The notes beneath the pieces were generated by a model, which was not told where the DNA came from, made no database searches, and saw only the letters and a program-made list of their open reading frames with translations. From NCBI GenBank assembly GCA_036271855.1, contig DATAZV010000474.1:1-20341 (forward strand): a DNA stretch of 20,341 nt, in the 5' to 3' direction. This DNA comes from JAQGMJ01 sp036271855. Lineage in GTDB: Bacteria > Pseudomonadota > Gammaproteobacteria > Burkholderiales > JAEUOS01. The translations under genes and the position numbers were made by a program. Positions 13,537 through 19,904 of the stretch are shown here, piece by piece (within the stretch, counting starts at the first letter, position 1; every line of letters begins with the position of its first letter).

Positions 13537-14619
13537 ATGAATTTCAAGTCCAACCTGGTCAAGGTGCTGATGGCGCTGTTCATCATCGGCGCCCTGGTGG
13601 CCTTCATCGGCACCAACCTGGCCAAGCCGCGCATCCTGGTGCTGCACAGCTACGACCTCGACTACAGCTGGGTGCGCGACATCAACGTCGGCATCAACCG
13701 CGTGCTGCGCGGCAAGCACTACAACATCCGCTGGCATTACATGGACACCAAGCGCAACCCGGGCAACGACTTCCGCGAGCGCGCGGGCCTGCTGGCGCGG
13801 CGCATCATCGACGACTGGAAGCCCGACCTGATCATCGCGGTGGACGACGACGCGCAGAAATACGCGGCGATGTACTACGCGGTGATGCCCGCCGAGGCCA
13901 AGCACCTGGCAAAAAAACCGATCCAGATCGTTTTCGCCGGCCTGAATGGCGAACCCAAGCCCTACGGCTACGACCTGGCAAGCAACGCCACCGGCATCCT
14001 TGAGCGCAAGCAATGGACGGCGGTGAAAAACCTGATCGGCGATGCGGTGCGGGCACGGGTGCCGGCGGGCCGGGAGGTGCGCATCGCCTACGTCGGCGAC
14101 ACTTCCGGCTCGGTGAAGGAAGACACCAAGTTCATCGACTCCTTCGACTGGTCGCCTTACAAGCTGGTGAGCTCCAAGCTGGTGTCCACCTACGACGAGT
14201 GGAAGGCAGAGGTAGCGCGCGCCAACAACGAAGCCGACGTGCTGCTGACCACCAACTACCGGCGCATCCAGGAAACCGCGGCCGACACCAAGCGCATGGT
14301 CGACCCGGCCGAGCTGGTGAGGTGGACCGAGGACAACACGCCGAAAATACCGGTGATCGGCACCAACGGTTTTTACGTCGAGGACGGCGGTATGATCGCG
14401 ATTGCCACCTCGCCTTTCGAGCAGGGCGAAGTCAGCGCGCACATGGCGGTGGACATCCTCGAACGCGGCCGCGACCCGAAGACCATACCTGTGCAATCGA
14501 CCGTGGAATTCATCGTCTACCTGCGTGCCGACCGGGTGCGCGAGAACAATTTCAAGGTGCCGCGGGTCTACGAGTCTTTCGCCCGCGCGATGAACAACTA
14601 CTACGGCGAAGAGCCGTAA
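13537..14619 (+). CDS. membrane-anchored periplasmic binding protein (PF04392-like)
   Basis: This is a 360-residue protein with one N-terminal hydrophobic helix (LVKVLMALFIIGALVAFIG, 7-25) and no clear signal-peptidase site, so it is probably anchored in the inner membrane with a periplasmic type I binding fold. The signature RILVLHSYDLDYSWVRDINVG (first strand and helix), DLIIAVDDDAQKYA, PIQIVFAGLNGEPKPYGY and VIGTNGFYVEDGGMIAIA match the ABC-substrate-binding PF04392-like family, relatives of which also serve as periplasmic sensor domains. The start follows GAGGAG 6 nt upstream and lies 10 nt after the CNB-DASS stop, so the two are one operon. No ABC permease or ATPase is present, pointing to partnership with the DASS permease. 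The ligand is unknown. Confidence 0.85.
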   Translation: MNFKSNLVKVLMALFIIGALVAFIGTNLAKPRILVLHSYDLDYSWVRDINVGINRVLRGKHYNIRWHYMDTKRNPGNDFRERAGLLARRIIDDWKPDLIIAVDDDAQKYAAMYYAVMPAEAKHLAKKPIQIVFAGLNGEPKPYGYDLASNATGILERKQWTAVKNLIGDAVRARVPAGREVRIAYVGDTSGSVKEDTKFIDSFDWSPYKLVSSKLVSTYDEWKAEVARANNEADVLLTTNYRRIQETAADTKRMVDPAELVRWTEDNTPKIPVIGTNGFYVEDGGMIAIATSPFEQGEVSAHMAVDILERGRDPKTIPVQSTVEFIVYLRADRVRENNFKVPRVYESFARAMNNYYGEEP

Positions 14620-14636
14620 AGGCACTCATTGGCCGT

Positions 14637-14652
14637 CCGGGTTGCAACCCGG
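14637..14652. promoter_or_regulatory. 16-bp perfect palindrome upstream of hppD
   Basis: CCGGGTTGCAACCCGG is a perfect inverted repeat in the 86-bp gap between the binding-protein gene and hppD, ending 54 nt before the hppD start. A TACAAT hexamer (14670-14675), a plausible -10 box, lies 17 bp downstream of it. The arrangement fits an operator just upstream of an hppD promoter. It could instead fold as a small hairpin after the upstream gene, but no T run follows. Confidence 0.5.
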
Positions 14653-14669
14653 GAGGCTTGGCGTGGTCT

Positions 14670-14675
14670 TACAAT
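14670..14675 (+). promoter_or_regulatory. candidate -10 box of hppD
   Basis: TACAAT lies 30 nt upstream of the hppD start codon, directly after the 16-bp palindrome. No standard -35 hexamer is present at 16-18 bp, where the palindrome's right arm sits, which would fit activator-dependent or repressed transcription. Confidence 0.35.
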
Positions 14676-14705
14676 GGTCGCCTACATTGCCGCGCGAGGC
14701 CTGTC

Positions 14706-15821
14706 ATGAGTGATCTTTCCGCCAACGCACCCGCCGGGTGGGACAACCCGATGGGCACCGACGGCTTCGAGTTCGTCGAGTATGCCGCGCCCGACCCGAA
14801 GGCGATGGGCACCCTGTTCGAGCGCATGGGCTTCAAGGCGATCGCCCGGCATCGCCACAAGAACGTCACCCTGTATCGTCAGGGCGAGATCAATTTCATC
14901 ATCAATGCCGAGCCGGACTCTCTCGCGCAGCGCTTCGCCCGCCTGCACGGCCCGTCGATCTGCGCCATCGCCTTCCGGGTGCAGGACGCGGCCGCCGCCT
15001 ATCGCCGCGCGCTGGATCTCGGCGCCTGGGGCTACGAGGGCCGCAGCGGGCCGGGCGAGCTCAACATCCCGGCGATCAAGGGCATCGGCGATTCGCTGAT
15101 TTATCTCATCGACCGCTGGCGCGGCAAGAACGGCGCCCGCGAGGGTGAGATCGGCAACATCGGCTTTTACGATGTCGACTTCGAGCCGCTGCCGGGCGCC
15201 GAGCTATACCCGGTTGGGCATCACCTCACCTACATCGACCACCTGACCCATAACGTGCATCGCGGGCGGATGGAGGAGTGGGCCGGCTTTTACACCCGCT
15301 TGTTCAACTTCCGCGAGATCCGCTACTTCGACATCGAGGGGCAGGTGACCGGCGTCAAATCGAAGGCGATGACCTCACCCTGCGGCAAGATCCGCATCCC
15401 GATCAACGAGGAAGGCAACGAGAAGGCCGGGCAGATCCAGGAATACCTGAGCGAATATCACGGCGAAGGCATCCAGCACATCGCCCTGGGCTCTTCCGAT
15501 ATCTACGCCGCGGTGGATGCGATGCGTGCACGCGGCGTCGCGCTGCTGGACACGCCGGACACCTATTACGAACTGGTGGACAAGCGCATCCCCGGGCACG
15601 GCGAGCCGCTCGCCGAGTTGCACAAGCGCAAGATACTGGTCGACGGCAAGGCCGGCGCGTTGCTGCTGCAGATTTTTACCGAGACCCAGCTTGGGCCGAT
15701 CTTTTTCGAATTCATCCAGCGCAAGGGCGACATGGGCTTCGGCGAAGGCAACTTCAAGGCCCTGTTCGAGTCCATCGAGCTGGACCAGATGCGCCGCGGC
15801 ACGCTGGCGGCGCCGGCTTAA
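14706..15821 (+). CDS. hppD: 4-hydroxyphenylpyruvate dioxygenase
   Basis: This 371-residue enzyme converts 4-hydroxyphenylpyruvate and O2 to homogentisate and CO2 in tyrosine breakdown. It is an Fe(II) enzyme with two vicinal-oxygen-chelate domains. The N-terminal domain begins GFEFVEYAAPDPKAMGTLFE. The iron ligands of the C-terminal domain are all visible: His179 in YIDHLTHNV, His258 in GIQHIALGS, and Glu335 in FFEFIQRKGD. The length is typical of proteobacterial forms. The start at MSDLSANAPAGWDNPMGTDG was chosen because GAGG lies 7 nt upstream; a much longer in-frame extension runs antiparallel to nothing real and out of frame with the preceding gene. It stands alone, with no homogentisate dioxygenase nearby; a palindrome and -10-like box precede it. 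Confidence 0.97.
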   Translation: MSDLSANAPAGWDNPMGTDGFEFVEYAAPDPKAMGTLFERMGFKAIARHRHKNVTLYRQGEINFIINAEPDSLAQRFARLHGPSICAIAFRVQDAAAAYRRALDLGAWGYEGRSGPGELNIPAIKGIGDSLIYLIDRWRGKNGAREGEIGNIGFYDVDFEPLPGAELYPVGHHLTYIDHLTHNVHRGRMEEWAGFYTRLFNFREIRYFDIEGQVTGVKSKAMTSPCGKIRIPINEEGNEKAGQIQEYLSEYHGEGIQHIALGSSDIYAAVDAMRARGVALLDTPDTYYELVDKRIPGHGEPLAELHKRKILVDGKAGALLLQIFTETQLGPIFFEFIQRKGDMGFGEGNFKALFESIELDQMRRGTLAAPA

Positions 15822-15847
15822 TCGGTTAGGCGCTGCTTTCGGAGTCT

Positions 15848-15957
15848 TGTCATTCTGAGCAAAGCGCGCCCTGAAAGAAGTGGCCTTGGGCCAAGGAATC
15901 TGCTTCTAAACACCGCAGCGATGGCAAAGCAGATTCTTCGCTTTGCTCAGAATGACA
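15848..15957. repeat. palindromic dispersed-repeat-like element
   Basis: The outer arms TGTCATTCTGAGCAAAGCG (15848-15866) and its exact complement (15939-15957) are 19 bp and perfect. A nested second pair, GAATCTGCTT (15896-15905) and AAGCAGATTC (15927-15936), makes a cruciform-capable structure of about 110 bp. The right arm read on the minus strand continues through GAAGAATCTGCTTT, matching the CATTCTGAGC-x-x-AGCGAAGAATCT type of intergenic repeat I recognise from diverse bacterial genomes. The left arm carries an extra 29 nt between its two blocks. It fills the gap between the hppD and MFS 3' ends, so it may also act as a bidirectional terminator. Confidence 0.8.
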
Positions 15958-15986
15958 GTAGAGGGCGCCGTCGATTTCCTTTAGCG

Positions 15987-17420
15987 TCACGCCTTCGCGT
16001 GTCCCGTCACCTGCGCCCCCGCACCCTTCGACAGCCGCGCGCAATCCGCCAGGGCGAGGGCGCAAATCGCCACCACCGCGACAAAGGCAATGCGAAAGTC
16101 GGTGGCCGAAGGCGCGGCGCTATCGTGGCCGGTGATCACTTCACCCAGGCGCAGGGCCATCGCGCCAAAGGCGATGCCGATGCCGCTGTTCATCTGCTGC
16201 AGCACGCTGAACAAGGTGGAGGCGCCGCTCATTTGCGGCGGCGCCACGTCGGCAAAGGCGATGGTGTTGAGCGCCGTGTATTGCATCGAGCGGGTCAGCC
16301 CGCCGATGAACAGCACCAGCGCGATCAGCGCCAGCGGCGTGTCGCGGGTGAACACCGCGCAGGCCGCGAAGCCCAGCAGCACCAGGGTGCCGTTGCCCAG
16401 CAGCACGCCGCGAAAGCCGAAGCGCTTCATCGCGAACGAAGTGCCGGGCTTCATCGCCAGGTTGCCGGCGAACAGCGCCAGCAGCATCCAGCCGGTGGTG
16501 ACCGACGAGAAGCCGAAGCCCAGTTGCAGCATCAGCGGCACCAGGAAGGGCGCGGTGGAAATGGCGATGCGAAACAGCGACCCGCCGCGCGCCATCACCG
16601 CGAAGGTGGGAATGCGCAGCACCGAAAGGTCGACCAGCGGATGCGTGGCGCGCAACATGTGGCGCACCGACCACGCCAGCAGCGCGGCGCCGATGGCCAG
16701 CGCACCGACGCAGACGAGAAGATCGAGCGGCGTCTGGCTTGCCATTTCCAGGCCCAGCATCAGCAGCGAAAAGCCGATGCCGCTGGCGATGAAGCCGGGC
16801 ACATCCAGCGGACGCGGCCCATTGCCCGGCGTGTGGATCAGTTTGAGCGCAACGCCCAGGGCGATGATGCCCAGCGGCACGTTGATGAAAAAGATCCAGT
16901 GCCAGGAAAGGTAGGCGGTGATCAGCGCGCCCACCGGCGGCCCGATGATGGGCGCGGCCAGCCCCGGCCAGGTAAGGATGGCAATGGCGCCGACAAGGTC
17001 TTTTTTCTCGGTCTGGCGCAGCACCACCAGGCGGCCCACCGGCACCATCATCGCGCCGCCCAGGCCCTGCAGCAGGCGCGCTGCGGTGAACTGCCACAGG
17101 CCGGTGCACAGGCCGCAAAGCAGCGAGGCGAAGGTGAAAATGACGATGGCCGAGGTGAAGATGCGCCGCGGCCCGAAGCGGTCCGCCATCCAGCCGCTGA
17201 CGGGAATGAACACCGCGAGGGCCAGCAGGTAGGCGCTGATGCCCACCGACATGCGCGAGGGCACCACGCCGAAGTCGTGCGCCATCTGCGGCAGCACCGC
17301 GGTGATGATGGTGGCGTCCAGGTTCTCCATGAAAAAGGTGGCGGCGACCACGAAGGGCACCCAACGTTTCAGCGGGGCCTCGGGTGCGGATGGGGCGGAG
17401 ATTGGCGGCGGCGAAGACAT
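15987..17420 (-). CDS. DHA2-family (EmrB/QacA-like) MFS exporter
   Basis: This is a 477-residue 14-helix-type major facilitator with proton-antiport drug-efflux features. Helix 1 carries FFMENLDATIITAVLPQMAH with the DHA2-type LDxTI motif (Asp35). Motif A is SGWMADRFGPRRIF (75-88). The antiporter motif C region is WPGLAAPIIGPPVGALI (151-167), followed by WHWIFFINVPLG, also typical of EmrB-like proteins. The start at MSSPPPISAPSAPEAPLKRW gives a short cytoplasmic N-terminus; an upstream in-frame start 42 codons earlier adds Arg-rich non-membrane sequence and is disfavoured. No strong ribosome site is visible. No membrane-fusion (EmrA) partner is adjacent. It is divergent from the DUF1330 gene. 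The substrate is unknown. Confidence 0.92.
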   Translation of the reverse strand: MSSPPPISAPSAPEAPLKRWVPFVVAATFFMENLDATIITAVLPQMAHDFGVVPSRMSVGISAYLLALAVFIPVSGWMADRFGPRRIFTSAIVIFTFASLLCGLCTGLWQFTAARLLQGLGGAMMVPVGRLVVLRQTEKKDLVGAIAILTWPGLAAPIIGPPVGALITAYLSWHWIFFINVPLGIIALGVALKLIHTPGNGPRPLDVPGFIASGIGFSLLMLGLEMASQTPLDLLVCVGALAIGAALLAWSVRHMLRATHPLVDLSVLRIPTFAVMARGGSLFRIAISTAPFLVPLMLQLGFGFSSVTTGWMLLALFAGNLAMKPGTSFAMKRFGFRGVLLGNGTLVLLGFAACAVFTRDTPLALIALVLFIGGLTRSMQYTALNTIAFADVAPPQMSGASTLFSVLQQMNSGIGIAFGAMALRLGEVITGHDSAAPSATDFRIAFVAVVAICALALADCARLSKGAGAQVTGHAKA

Positions 17421-17552
17421 CAGGCAGCGAAAGGAAAAAGCGGGCAGGCCGGTAAAGCGAAGGGCGCAGTTTAAGTGAATCGCGGCCGCAACGCGACCAC
17501 GCGCCGCCGGCCGGTGTCGCCGCCGCGTGCGCGCGCTCGCGGCCATGCGTGG

Positions 17553-17558
17553 CAGAAT
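17553..17558 (+). promoter_or_regulatory. candidate -10 box for DUF1330 gene
   Basis: CAGAAT lies 45 nt upstream of the DUF1330 start in the 183-bp divergent gap. An AGCGC/GCGCT inverted repeat (17569-17573, 17583-17587) sits between it and the GGAG ribosome site and could fold over the leader. No matching -35 box was identified. Confidence 0.25.
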
Positions 17559-17603
17559 CGCCCTGCAAAGCGCCGCTAATCAGCGCTATTAACGGAGACT
17601 GCA

Positions 17604-17891
17604 ATGCCCGCCTACGCCATTGTCAACATCGACATCATCGACCCCAAGGCCTACGAGGCATACCGCTCGCGCTCCCTGGCGGCGGTGCAGGAGTTCGGCG
17701 GCCGCTTCATCGTGCGCGGCGGCAACTGGGAGGTGAAGGAGGGCGACTGGAAGCCCAAGCGCATCATCGTGCTCGAATTTCCCGACATCGACACGGCGCG
17801 GCGCTGGTATGATTCCGACGCCTACCAATCCATCATTCCGTATCGCAGCGGCTGCGCCAAGACCGACATGGTGCTGGTGGAAGGTTTGTAG
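17604..17891 (+). CDS. DUF1330 family protein
   Basis: This is a 95-residue protein of the DUF1330 family, small cytoplasmic ferredoxin-like-fold (dimeric alpha/beta barrel) proteins without a settled function. The diagnostic features are all present: the N-terminal strand AYAIVNIDIIDPKAYEAYR, RFIVRGG followed by W (40-48), RIIVLEFPDIDTARRWYDSD (52-72) and AYQSIIPYR. GGAG lies 8 nt upstream of the start. It is divergent from the DHA2 exporter and upstream of the Bcr/CflA exporter on the same strand, separated from it by 132 bp. Neither neighbour reveals its substrate. Confidence 0.93.
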   Translation: MPAYAIVNIDIIDPKAYEAYRSRSLAAVQEFGGRFIVRGGNWEVKEGDWKPKRIIVLEFPDIDTARRWYDSDAYQSIIPYRSGCAKTDMVLVEGL

Positions 17892-18023
17892 GGCGATACG
17901 TAAAGCAAACGCGCGCGCAACAAAATGCGCGGCACAACCTACGAGACATAAGCGTCACACTCCCTGAAGCGGGCCGTGGGTTGCACCGCGGGCCCTCGCA
18001 GTGAGAGGGTGCGGCGGCCCGCC

Positions 18024-19265
18024 ATGCCCGATCCTGCTGCCAACGCTTCCCCGGCGCCTGCCCCCGCCACGCCACCCGCCGGACGCTCCCCTCCCGCCAT
18101 CTCGATCGCCTGGCTCGCCTTCGCCGGCGCCTCGTCGCCCTACGGCTTCAACTTCATCGGCCCGGTGCTGCCGGCCTTGCAACAAGCCTTCGCGCTCGAG
18201 GGTGCGCAGGTGCAGTGGCTGGTCTCCTCCTATTCGCTGACCCTCGGGCTGGGGCAACTGGTGATGGGTCCGCTGTCGGACGCGTGGGGCCGGCGCGGCG
18301 TGCTGCTCACCGGCCTCGCGCTGACCATCGTCGGCTCGGTCGGCGCGATGCTGTCGCACAGCTTCGCGCTGATCTTGCTGTTCCGCCTGGTCCAGGGCTT
18401 CGGCGCCTGCACCGCGCTGGTGGTGCCGCGCGCGGTGATCCGCGACCTGTACACGAAAAGCGAAGACATCGCGCGCGGCATTGCGATTGTCACCATCACC
18501 CTGTCGGTGGCGCCGGCCATCGCCCCGCTGATCGCCGGCGCCTTGCTGGCCTGGTTCGACTGGCGCTCCGGCTTCGCCTCCTGCGCGGTGCTGGGCATCG
18601 TCTCGCTCGCCCTGGCGCTGCGCCACCACGCCGAGACCCTGGCGCAGGAAAAGCGCGCGCCCATGCGCGCCGGCGCCCTCCTGCGCGCCTATATCGAGAT
18701 CGGTCGCGCCCCGCGTTTTTTCGCCTACACCGCCAGCTACGCCCTGCTCAACGCCGGCGTGATTATCTTCCTGGTAATCGCCCCCGGCGCCTTCGCGCAT
18801 CAATACGGCCTGCGCCCGTGGGATGCGGCCGTCGGCATCCTGATCCTCTACGCCGGCTCGGCCGCCGCCAATCTCTACGCGGTGCGCCACATCCGCCGCA
18901 CCGGCGCCAACCGCATGCTCGCCGTCGGGCTGGCGGTGGGCGTGGCCAGCGCGCTGGCGCTGGCGGCCAGCAGCTATTTCACCTCGTCACTGGTGGTGGC
19001 GATGGTCCTGATGTTCATCAACTCGCTGGGCAACGGCTTCGGCTTTCCCTCCGGCATCGCCGGCGCGGTGGGCCTGCACCCGACCCGCGCCGGCACCGCC
19101 GCCGCCCTGGTGGGCGCGACCCAGTTGTGCATTTCTTCGCTGGTGGCGGTGGCCGCGGGCGTGCTGGCCGACGGCACCTTGCGCCCGCTGGTCTGGCTGG
19201 TGCTGTTGACGGCCCTGCTGGCGCTGCTGGCGGCGCTGCCGGTGTACCGCAAGCCGCGCGCCTAG
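18024..19265 (+). CDS. Bcr/CflA-family MFS exporter
   Basis: This is a 413-residue 12-helix major facilitator resembling Bcr/CflA drug exporters. A Pro/Ala-rich N-terminal tail (1-25) precedes helix 1. Motif A is MGPLSDAWGRRGVLL (81-95), preceded by VQWLVSSYSLTLGLGQL. RLVQGFGACTALVVPRAVIR matches the helix 4 Arg-containing segment of the family, and LSVAPAIAPLIAGALLAWFD matches the motif C area. The start at MPDPAANASPAPAP was chosen; a GTG 16 codons upstream is possible, and neither has a clear ribosome site. The stop codon overlaps the convergent Lrp gene's stop by 4 nt. Its substrate is unknown. Confidence 0.9.
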   Translation: MPDPAANASPAPAPATPPAGRSPPAISIAWLAFAGASSPYGFNFIGPVLPALQQAFALEGAQVQWLVSSYSLTLGLGQLVMGPLSDAWGRRGVLLTGLALTIVGSVGAMLSHSFALILLFRLVQGFGACTALVVPRAVIRDLYTKSEDIARGIAIVTITLSVAPAIAPLIAGALLAWFDWRSGFASCAVLGIVSLALALRHHAETLAQEKRAPMRAGALLRAYIEIGRAPRFFAYTASYALLNAGVIIFLVIAPGAFAHQYGLRPWDAAVGILILYAGSAAANLYAVRHIRRTGANRMLAVGLAVGVASALALAASSYFTSSLVVAMVLMFINSLGNGFGFPSGIAGAVGLHPTRAGTAAALVGATQLCISSLVAVAAGVLADGTLRPLVWLVLLTALLALLAALPVYRKPRA

Positions 19266-19744
19266 CGTTTGCCCAGCGGCAGCATCGACGAACTCTTCAC
19301 CTCTTTTAGCGAAAAGCTGGTCTGCGTATCCTTCACCCCGGGCAGGGCCATTAGCGTATTGAGCGCGAAGTTGGAATAGGTCTCCAGCGAATCGCACACC
19401 ACCACCAGCAGGAAAGCGCCTTCGCCGGAAATCACGTGGCAGGAAATCACCTCCGGTAATTCCGCGATCGCCTCCTCGAACTTGCGCTCGAACACTGGCG
19501 TGTGGCGCTCGATGTCGATGCGCACGAAGGCCGTCACCCCCAAGCCCAGCACCTTGCGGTTGAGCACCGCGCGATAGCCCTCGATCACGCCGGCCTCTTC
19601 CAGGCGCTTCAGGCGCCGCCAGCACGGCGACAGCGAAAGGCCCACCTGCTCGGCCAGCTCGGCATTGGTCAGGCGCGCGTTCTTTTGCAGGGCGTCGAGG
19701 ATTTTCAAATCCGTGGGATCCAGTTCTACCGCATTTTTCGACAT
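19262..19744 (-). CDS. Lrp/AsnC-family transcriptional regulator
   Basis: This is a 160-residue leucine-responsive-regulator-family protein. The N-terminal helix-turn-helix runs DLKILDALQKNARLTNAELA, EQVGLSLSPCWRRLKRLEEA, then GVIEGYRAVLN (about 11-63). The C-terminal RAM effector domain includes VTAFVRIDIERH, PEVISCHVISGEGAFLLVVV and ALPGVKDTQTSFSLKEVK. Such proteins form octamers or similar assemblies and respond to amino acids or related acids. It is divergent from the indolepyruvate ferredoxin oxidoreductase gene over 160 bp that include an ATTTGGC...GCCAAAT inverted repeat. It is therefore the natural candidate to control aromatic amino-acid oxidation, sensing an aromatic amino acid or 2-oxo acid. 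Its 3' end overlaps the MFS gene by 4 nt. Confidence 0.95.
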   Translation of the reverse strand: MSKNAVELDPTDLKILDALQKNARLTNAELAEQVGLSLSPCWRRLKRLEEAGVIEGYRAVLNRKVLGLGVTAFVRIDIERHTPVFERKFEEAIAELPEVISCHVISGEGAFLLVVVCDSLETYSNFALNTLMALPGVKDTQTSFSLKEVKSSSMLPLGKR

Positions 19745-19764
19745 GATTTTTCCGCAATCCCGTC

Positions 19765-19800
19765 ATTTGGCGATGAAAATCGTATCGCAACTGGCCAAAT
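19765..19800. promoter_or_regulatory. inverted repeat in Lrp/oxidoreductase divergent promoter
   Basis: ATTTGGC (19765-19771) and GCCAAAT (19794-19800) form a perfect 7-bp inverted repeat. Inside it GCGAT (19770-19774) and ATCGC (19784-19788) form a second one. A related GGCAAATTT follows at 19803-19811. Several related AT-rich half-sites in one short region fit Lrp/AsnC autoregulation and control of the divergent gene, which is inference from position. Confidence 0.45.
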
Positions 19801-19838
19801 CCGGCAAATTTAGGCAAGAATTTCCGGCTTTCAGCCTC

Positions 19839-19844
19839 TATACT
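19839..19844 (+). promoter_or_regulatory. candidate -10 box of the oxidoreductase gene
   Basis: TATACT lies 60 nt upstream of the oxidoreductase start, just downstream of the inverted repeats. It is a near-consensus -10 hexamer but lacks a clear -35 element, consistent with a regulator-dependent promoter. Confidence 0.4.
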
Positions 19845-19904
19845 CTTTTGCACAAGGCGCCGGCCGGAGGGGCCGAAACGCCGCTTGATACAAACGAGAC
19901 ATCC

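Noticed and set aside
11571..13634. 687-residue open frame on the minus strand
   Set aside because: It is antisense to the CNB-DASS gene. The translation is His/Gln/Arg-rich low-complexity with no domain, as expected from the opposite strand of GC-rich coding DNA.
13441..14625. 394-residue open frame on the minus strand
   Set aside because: It lies opposite the periplasmic binding protein, which has clear family motifs, a ribosome site and operon spacing; the minus frame has none.
14013..14705. In-frame 231-codon N-terminal extension of hppD
   Set aside because: It overlaps the binding-protein gene in another frame and has no homology features; hppD begins normally at 14706 with a ribosome site.
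15921..17474. 517-residue open frame on the plus strand
   Set aside because: It is the antisense shadow of the DHA2 exporter, with Gln/His/Arg/Asp-rich composition and no recognisable motif.
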